Positions 58,401-64,000 of a DNA stretch of 64,000 nt are shown here, in pieces. Each line of letters opens with the position of its first letter. Positions within the stretch are counted from its first letter, which is position 1. This stretch comes from Helopsaltes ochotensis. Its lineage: Eukaryota > Chordata > Aves > Passeriformes > Locustellidae. The stretch lies in assembly GCA_013400155.1 (NCBI GenBank), contig VXBM01000671.1, positions 141,417 through 205,416 of the forward strand, written 5' to 3'. Under the pieces are notes generated by a model. That model was not told the origin of the DNA. It searched no databases and saw nothing but the letters and a program-made list of their open reading frames with translations. Position numbers and translations under genes: made by a program.

Positions 58401-61234
58401 ATCCTCAGCTCAAGCAGAATCTAACAAGGATTTTTACATGATTTTTACAGGATTTTTANNNNNNNNNNNNNNNNNNNNNNNNNNNNNNNNNNNNNNNNNN
58501 NNNNNNNNNNNNNNNNNNNNNNNNNNNNNNNNNNNNNNNNNNNNNNNNNNNNNNNNNNNNNNNNNNNNNNNNNNNNNNNNNNNNNNNNNNNNNNNNNNNN
58601 NNNNNNNNNNNNNNNNNNNNNNNNNGAGACTACATCCCTGCATACACTTCTCTATTACATGGCAGTGATGCCAGTTACCACTGGGACATAATCCCCACGA
58701 AAATACATCACGAACAGTTTGAAGGACTTTCCAGCTTCTCTATACTAGTCAGCACTGAAATAACCACCTTTCTGAAACACCAATTTTTTTTTTAAACAGG
58801 CTTTCAAACCTGCAATATGTGCAACAGGTTAATGATAGCTGGAAATAAAATGCCCTTATTTTCCAGAAATGCTTTTATTCTGTGAAATTCTGTTTCAATT
58901 TTGCTGAGACTCAAGCTCAGCTATGGAAATTTAGGTTGCTTCATAAAGTAGTATTTTCAAACTATTACATCACCAGGTACATACTGTAATTTATTACAAG
59001 CAGCTGTGGGATGACAAAGGAAAGGGCAGCTCTGCTGGTTTATCTAAAGAAAGAGCTGCCTATCCCCTGCACACAGTCTCTGCATCCTTATCTCTCCTCT
59101 GGGAATGCCAAATAGGACAGGTTCTCCCAAGTCCATAGGAGAGAGAAATCAGGCAATCCCCTTTGCCTGCTGAAGCATAAACCTGATAGCTGAACCAGGA
59201 TGACTGACTGCCCTCTTAAAGACACTTTTTCTGCCATCAGCCAGTCCTGCCATTAAAGTGTACAATTATGTCTGAAATCCTGCTGTTAAAACATAATGAA
59301 GTTGACATTTTGCACGTGTAAGTTCTTAATTTTCTTTGAAAAATCTGTCCAGAAAATTAAAACCAAAACATCCAAACACAAACAATCCAAATTCCTGGGA
59401 CTGCATGACTGAACAAAAGAAAACCAGGGCATTGTAAATTTATAGCTGTCTGTACAGCTTTCAGTCTTTCTTGCTCATGTGTTCTTATACAGTCATTAAA
59501 TATGTAATCAAAACTTTTATCTCACCCATCTTTTGACTTATTTAGGGTACAGAATAAACATCTGAAGGAATAAAATTAGGTCTGCTCAAACAACTGTAAA
59601 TTTAACATTGCTTATTTTTTAAATGTCAAATTAAACATTTAAATAATTTTTCAGAATACAATAGTTGCTATATCCTACCTTTTTTTATTAAGCATACTCA
59701 CATTTCTTTTCTTTTCCTTTTTTTAAAGCTGTTGCTATCCAAATAAAATTATCACTTGCATGACTGAATTATTTAAAAAGACAGGCAAATATACAAGGAT
59801 ACAATGTAATCCTGTGAATAAACACATGAATTCTCATCTTAAAACAGCTTAAGTTTTAGTTACCATTATTTCTTACTGGGAAGGTATTTCAGAAACTCAC
59901 TTCTCTGATAGCTATGCAAAACCGTTTCCAATTTCCAACCTACATTTATTCACAGTGAGCTAAAAAATTTTGCTCTTGTTACAACTGTGTTCTTTTATAT
60001 CTTAAAATAACTATTTCTCTTCAATGTTTACCCCTTTAGATGGCAACACATTTGCTCCTTTCTTCAGTATTATTTTTTCTAGCCTGAGCAGGCCAATCTC
60101 TCATATTTTCCCCACAGTAGGATAAAAGCTCTATTTCCCTCTATTCATTCTCTGGGTGCTTCTCTGCATTTATTCTGCTTGAAATTCAGATTTATACAGA
60201 GTATTCTGGGTGACAAATTACACATGTCTTCTAAGGCAGTCTTAATATTATCTAATCTCTGCTGAAAATTCTTCATCTGATACAGACCAGGACATTTTTC
60301 TACTCACAGTTTAGATAAAGAGCTCCTGACTTTTTCTAGTGAACTTCTTATTTCTGATAGTCCCGTTTTTGAGATCTTCCTGCTTACTATTCTGTCACTC
60401 TTCCATTTTAATTACGTCTTACAACTATATGGCCACCCTAAGCATAATCAGTACACTTCAAGCATCAAGGTCACTACTAAAGATGTAAAATAAACCTGGT
60501 CCAAAAGACTGAACTTGGGAGACTTCCAGCCCAACAATGAAGTCTGATGCTGCCTCCTCACTAGTCAGGCCTTTGGCCTTCTCACAGTCTGCACAGTAGT
60601 CTTCACCCTCTCTTTTTTAATTGTACTCACTCAGAATGCACTATTACTAAAACCAGTAAAAATCTATTCACAAATTTTTCCCTCAACTGTAAGAACAGTA
60701 TATATGAAATTTAAAACTTCCCTGTATATCTGTGATGCCAAGAGTTCACACAAATTCCTTCCTCCCCATACCCATATAATCTATATTAGCTGAGTGATCC
60801 AAAACTGAGGATAAACATTCATGAAGGAACCATAAAGTCTGAGTTTGTATTTACTCACCATGATGCAGAGCAGAAGTAAATACAGGGATGTTAAAAAATC
60901 ATGCTGGTATAAAACCAGTACAGGTTAGACAAGGCCCATAACAAATCCTAAAAATAATGACATCAGTTGCTGTATTCCAACAATTGAAATAATTAGATTA
61001 AAAATAGGTCTTACTTGTCCTGTCATATGACTCATGACATGTATGTGCAATTTCAGCTCCGAGCTGCAAATAATGTCCAGCTTTATCATCTCTGGAACCA
61101 TCTGCTCCAAGGGCAAACATTCCACCTGCAAAACAGGTCAAATGGCCCATCTTTCTTTCAAGATGCCCGTTCTTCCACTCCCCAATGAAGGTCAGTCCTC
61201 CATTGGACTTTCTGATGAGATGTTTTTCTATGGC
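43640..61234 (-). CDS. MAN1A2: Mannosyl-oligosaccharide 1,2-alpha-mannosidase IB, last four coding exons (5' part outside window)
   Basis: Exons on the minus strand: 61234-61015, 53967-53795, 46382-46267 and 43772-43640, all with GT-AG borders and compatible phases. They give 213 residues, the C-terminal third of a protein of about 640. This Golgi type II membrane enzyme of family GH47 trims alpha-1,2-linked mannose from Man9-type N-glycans towards Man5, using Ca2+. Family landmarks: FIGEWKNG, CFAGGMFALGADGS, TCHESYDRT, YYILRPEVIETYWYMWRFT (the Glu of RPE is a likely catalytic residue), SGGFSGVKDVY, DVQQSFFLAETLKYLYLLFS, and WVFNTEAHPLPV, whose Thr is the known Ca2+ ligand in the family. The end NTTLSGNPAYR is specific to MAN1A2; as I recall MAN1A1 ends differently. 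The transmembrane anchor and the first two thirds of the catalytic domain lie beyond 64000. Confidence 0.93.
43773..46266 (-). other. MAN1A2 last intron
   Basis: 2.5 kb, pyrimidine-rich on the plus strand between about 44.5 and 45.5 kb. That bias leaves long open plus-strand frames of Ser/Leu/His-rich composition, which I do not accept as genes. No repeat family recognised. Confidence 0.5.
46267..46382 (-). CDS. MAN1A2: MAN1A2 penultimate exon
   Basis: 116 nt, encoding AIDKYCRVSGGFSGVKDVYS to SFFLAETL. The donor is GTAAGT. The acceptor GCAG is preceded on the minus strand by an extreme T tract (26 T, a four-base break, then 68 T). The phases fit both neighbours. Confidence 0.92.
46387..46484 (-). 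repeat. Giant A/T homopolymer abutting the MAN1A2 exon acceptor
   Basis: On the plus strand: 26 A, TCCT, then 68 A without interruption, ending two bases short of the CTGC that is the splice acceptor on the minus strand. It thus serves as the pyrimidine tract of the penultimate MAN1A2 exon. It could be the A-tail of an old retroposon or an expanded tract; its exact length may be an assembly product. Confidence 0.9.
49725..50700 (+). mobile_element. Ancient CR1-like LINE relic, sense
   Basis: A decayed copy recognised by scattered words in the expected order: CACCAATCAGCATGGTTTTA and GACAAATAAAGGTGACTG (reverse-transcriptase region), then near the 3' end GAGTTGAAACTAGGCAAATT, a GGTGTTTTTTTAACAGCAAG-like stretch, and GGAACAAACTACCAGAAGTA. 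These resemble CR1 lineages abundant in turtles and crocodilians, so the insertion probably predates birds. Recognition is from memory; borders and some middle parts are uncertain. Confidence 0.55.
51081..51586 (-). mobile_element. CR1 LINE 3' fragment, antisense
   Basis: Typical reversed avian CR1: AATCACAGAAAGGACCTCAA with AGATCATCTAGTTCCAGC, CAGCTTCTCTGGGCAACCTG, TTCCAGTGCCTCACCACCCT, GGCTGAACAACCCCAGCTCT and GGATGCAGCTAAGGTCTCAT. About 500 bp, 5'-truncated, moderately diverged. It lies in the same orientation as MAN1A2 transcription. Confidence 0.88.
53795..53967 (-). CDS. MAN1A2: MAN1A2 exon encoding the LRPEVIE segment
   Basis: 173 nt between acceptor CCTGTGCAG and donor GTAACA. Encodes LKLGPEAFKFDGGVEAVAVR and YYILRPEVIETYWYMWRF, ending WGWEATQ. 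This is the part of the GH47 barrel expected to contain a catalytic carboxylate. Confidence 0.93.
55183..56370 (-). mobile_element. Ancient CR1-like LINE relic, antisense
   Basis: Starts with GGTCATACTGGACCAGATGG and CTCTAGTATCACATCTCCAA, the hallmark 3' end (reversed) of CR1 families common in turtles and crocodilians. Further matching words in the right order are GGAGTTCCACATCTCTAATA, GAAACTGTTCCATGCC, CTTTACATTTAACTACA, AACCTCATAAGGTCCTCGTG, and near 56330 AAAAAGCCTTTTGGAAATCA. The spacing fits one long, decayed copy into the reverse-transcriptase region, interrupted by AT-rich sequence at 56.05-56.18 kb. Confidence 0.6.
58459..58625. other. Assembly gap (167 N)
   Basis: An unresolved stretch in a MAN1A2 intron. 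The left flank (58428-58458) is a tandem of about three copies of an 11-base unit GGATTTTTACA (with variants), so the gap is probably a longer tandem array that did not assemble. Its true length may differ from 167. Confidence 0.95.
60060..60560 (-). mobile_element. Ancient CR1-like LINE relic, antisense
   Basis: Weak but ordered matches to a reversed old CR1: TTTTCTAGCCTGAGCAGGCC, CAATCTCTCATATTTTCCCC, CAGAGTATTCTGGGTGA, and at the far end GATGTAAAATAAACCTGGTC followed by CAAAAGACTGAACTTGGGAG. Heavily decayed; borders are guesses. Confidence 0.45.
61015..61234 (-). CDS. MAN1A2: MAN1A2 exon encoding the FAGGMFALGADG segment
   Basis: 220 nt, with acceptor TTTGTAG on the minus strand and donor GTAAGA. 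Starts AIEKHLIRKSNGGLTFIGEW and ends CHESYDRT plus one base. The codon completed by the next exon reads Thr, where I recall Ala in human. No further upstream exon is visible between 61235 and the window edge. Confidence 0.92.
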
Positions 61235-64000
61235 CTACAAAGAGATTAAGAGAAGCTTCAAATGCTGTTTCACATGCAAGTTTTACTTATTAACGTTCCT
61301 TTATCGAGCAAAGTCCAGTTTTCAAAACAAAAATAATTTTCTTTTTTCAAATTCACTTCTGAGCACTACAGGAACAGACAGCTATAAAAATATTATTTCA
61401 AAGCACAAAAAAAAATACCCTAACTGCTAAAAATGCTAATGACATCTAAAATAGGAAAGTCACAACATATACAACACCATTTTTACTAGAGAATTCAGCA
61501 CTTCTTTTATGGCTCAAACAGTACTTATCTAACTGTTAACTCTGGGAAGTACCTATTTGTTGCTCTGTGCAATCTGTGAGTACTCAGAAAACCCATCCAT
61601 GTTGAAAACTTCTGGTCAGCAACATATGCAAACCTTTACCACCACTCAGTCTTTAATGGGAAATGACAAGAATGCTCCAGCCACCTTCTAGCTTATCCAT
61701 AGCAGCTTTCTGATTGCACATTCTCAAATGATGGGTGTCAGAGCAGCTGTTCACAAAAACCTATTATTTTATACATGAGGCAACTGCTGCTTTCTTTTTG
61801 CACAATTGTACCAATGTATGTTGCTGCTTGTGACTTATAAATGGTACCCTTCTCTTAGAAGAATAGCTGACCTAACTTCCCAAAGTTTGCAAACTAGATG
61901 GAACAACATTTGCTTCAAACCTCTTTCAGAAAGGATCACAATTCCCACCAACCTACTGCAGTATTTACTAAGTCTAGCATTAGACAGTGAGAAAGTAATG
62001 AAAGAGAAGTGCTGGTCTGCCCTCCTGTTGGGCTAATTCCTTCACTAATACTACTGAGAGATTTGAGCTCATGGCAGGATCCAGAGAGAAGAGGGCAGAA
62101 ATAAATGACAGAGCAGAAACAGTAAGTCTCTGACAGCTGCCAGAGTGGTTGTCTAACCATCATGCAAACTGGCATTGATGACTGCCTTCTGCTGCTAAGG
62201 AGCCTGATGTGGTTAACTGTACAAGCCTCATTTGGTCTGAAAGTACTGGTACAGGAAATACTGGATCCGCTGAAAACTGCCCCCGGAAAGAATATTAAAG
62301 ATCTGGCGTATTAACTCTGTTGATTCCATTATTCTAGACTGTGACAAAACTGACGTTTTTCGACCATATGGTACATAAAAGTTGAGTTCTCTTTGAAGGA
62401 AAGCCACTTTAACTATGAAGACCAGGAAGGTACTAAAGCATATGGATTATTTATTTCCTAGAGGAAAGCTTTTTTTCCCAAATGTTAAGAGACATTTCCA
62501 TTCAAATTGTATCTTCCCACAATTTCAAAACTGTTGAGGAGTAAATGGTTGCAGAAGCATTTCCAGTGGGACAAAACTGCTGTGGTTAGAACCAGAATAG
62601 CCAACAAAGACCAAATTTATATACTTCTCCATGAGCTACTCCTCTACTTCAGACTTGCTTTCATGGTTTGACTAAAGAGCATGTTCTAGGTGCAACATGC
62701 TCCTCTTCTGAGCAGAAAACACATCTTCTGGACTTGAAAATAACTGCCTGGTAGAAGGGGTAGTTGTTGAAATCTGAAAATCAAGTTCTATCAGCTACTT
62801 CATAACTAGGTTACTGAGCGTCACAAAGGGAGCATCTCAGGAACATAAATGCAACTCTCTCAAAATACTTTATTGTTCAACAACCCGCTGCCTGCCAGCT
62901 GCAAAAAAATGATGATTAATATTTACAGAAATTAACAAGGGACAGCTGGGCATTGCTGGGAGCACTACCTAGAGGATAAGAAAAGTTTGTGCAGGTTGGG
63001 ATAGACGTGGCATTTGTATCCTGGGCTGGGTGGCTGAGGCCACAGAGCACTCCAACAGGTACTGCAAAGCAATGACATCCAGCTGGACTACAAGGAGTAT
63101 ACACAAACTGGAGTGGACATGGATATCCCAACTCCCAAAAAGAAGATTTGGTTCACATCAGCTAAGAGATTAACTAATTGAAGGCGCTTCCTTTGTGTGT
63201 GAAATGCCTCAACAATAGGATGAGGTCACTTGGTTTGTTCAGCCTAGAGAATAGACTGAGGGGAGACCTCATTGCAGTCCTCAACATCCTCAGAGGCGCA
63301 GCAGAGGGAAAGACACTCATCTCTTCACTCTTGAGATCAGTGACAGGACCTGTGGGAATGGCCTGAAGCCGAGTCAGGGCAGGTTTAGGTTGGATAGCAG
63401 GAAAAGGTTCTTCACCCAGAGGGTGGTTGGGCACTGAAACAGGCTCCCCAAGGAAGTGGTCACAGCACCAAGCCTGACAGAGCTCAGAAAGTGTTTTGAT
63501 AACACTCTCAGGCACATGGTGTGACTCCTGGGATGTCCTGTGCAGGGCCAGGAGCTGGAGTCAATGAGGGTCCCTTGCTGTTCAAGTTATTCTGTGATTC
63601 TATGCAAAACCTGAATGTTCTCTGAAGTTCATGTGCTTTTTATGACTACAAAAAAATAGCATTTTCTGAGCTGTCTTGCAGCAGTACTTGCTATGTTGTG
63701 ACAGTCAAGCCCACTGCCGAATCCTTCTTTTAGCTCCCTAATGCTGTACAGTAAGAAAGAGTGAGGATCAAATTTATGAGCCTAACAGATTAGACTACTC
63801 AAGGCAGCAGATCAAAAGGAAGCTTACCTATCCTCCAGCTGATGTGAGAAGGAAAGAAAGACACTTGAAATCAGACTAGCTGGAAGGCCCACATGATAAT
63901 GTTGAAGGCAAAGTTAAGAGGCCCGTCCTCAATTTTTATCCCCACAGAAAATTCCCAGCAGGTTTCACAATTCCAGCTTTTATCATAGCTGTGAATTTCC
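61235..64000 (-). other. MAN1A2 intron running off the right edge
   Basis: No further GH47 exon is seen, so this is intron up to the window end. It carries the CR1 copy at 63225-63604 and is otherwise AT-rich without recognised features. Confidence 0.6.
63225..63604 (+). mobile_element. CR1 LINE 3' fragment, sense
   Basis: A clear plus-oriented avian CR1: GGTTTGTTCAGCCTAGAGAA, GAGGGGAGACCTCATTGCAG, GGGCAGGTTTAGGTTGGATA, CCAAGGAAGTGGTCACAGCA, GGCACATGGTGTGACTCCTG and a tail TCTGTGATTCTATG. It shares its 3' words with the copy at 11510-11704. It is antisense to MAN1A2. Confidence 0.9.

Larger units (their letters stand above)
53968..61014 (-). other. MAN1A2 intron containing an assembly gap
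   Basis: About 7 kb. It holds two ancient antisense CR1-like relics (55183-56370 and 60060-60560), an AT-rich TATA/ACA-type simple stretch at about 56055-56180, a 16-A run near 56915 and a 167-base N gap. No other exon seen. Confidence 0.55.

Noticed and set aside
58434..58668. Open frames on both strands across the N run
   Set aside because: They are made mainly of undefined bases in the assembly gap.
63174..63515. Minus-strand 113-codon open frame near the right edge
   Set aside because: It is the antisense translation of the CR1 copy at 63225-63604.

Overview
The window looks like a piece of a bird chromosome. The evidence is split genes with vertebrate GT-AG introns, low gene density, several CR1 retrotransposon copies of the avian type (3' ends finishing in an ATTCTATG-like tail) and older, decayed CR1 relics. 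I could not identify the species; a songbird is possible but only a guess from the CR1 tails.

Three protein-coding genes are recognised. (1) HAO2 (peroxisomal FMN-dependent 2-hydroxyacid oxidase), plus strand, seven coding exons from 4616 to 12716. The exons join in frame to 355 residues, end in the peroxisomal signal SKL, and are followed by an AATAAA signal at 12796. (2) A 3-beta-hydroxysteroid dehydrogenase/isomerase (HSD3B1-type), plus strand, three coding exons from 18409 to 28165. They join in frame to 377 residues, with a plausible TATA box at 18004 and poly(A) signals at 28315. (3) The 3' third of MAN1A2 (Golgi alpha-1,2-mannosidase IB, GH47 family), minus strand, last four coding exons between 61234 and 43640. 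The 5' part lies beyond the right edge.

Layout: 1-4593 upstream DNA with nothing recognised; 4594-12820 HAO2; 12820-18000 spacer with one CR1; 18000-28330 HSD3B; 28330-about 39260 spacer holding a GC/CpG-rich block (about 32.9-33.6 kb) and a TATA-like site with a small ORF (38.0-38.4 kb); about 39.3-43.6 kb probable MAN1A2 3' UTR or downstream region, containing a weakly supported, unrecognised candidate minus-strand gene (41792-42999); 43.6-64 kb MAN1A2 exons and long introns with recent and ancient CR1 copies, a very long A/T homopolymer beside one splice acceptor, and a 167-base assembly gap.

HAO2 and HSD3B are neighbours in the same orientation, as in mammals. They share lipid/steroid metabolism themes but act in different compartments (peroxisome versus ER/mitochondrial membrane), and I see no evidence of co-regulation. 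MAN1A2 convergent with HSD3B is not the human arrangement and may mark a rearrangement or a misjoin. I found no CRISPR, rRNA, tRNA or recognisable viral element, and no clear new biological system. The best candidates for something undescribed are the 41.8-43.0 kb exon set and the CpG-rich block at 33 kb, both uncertain.
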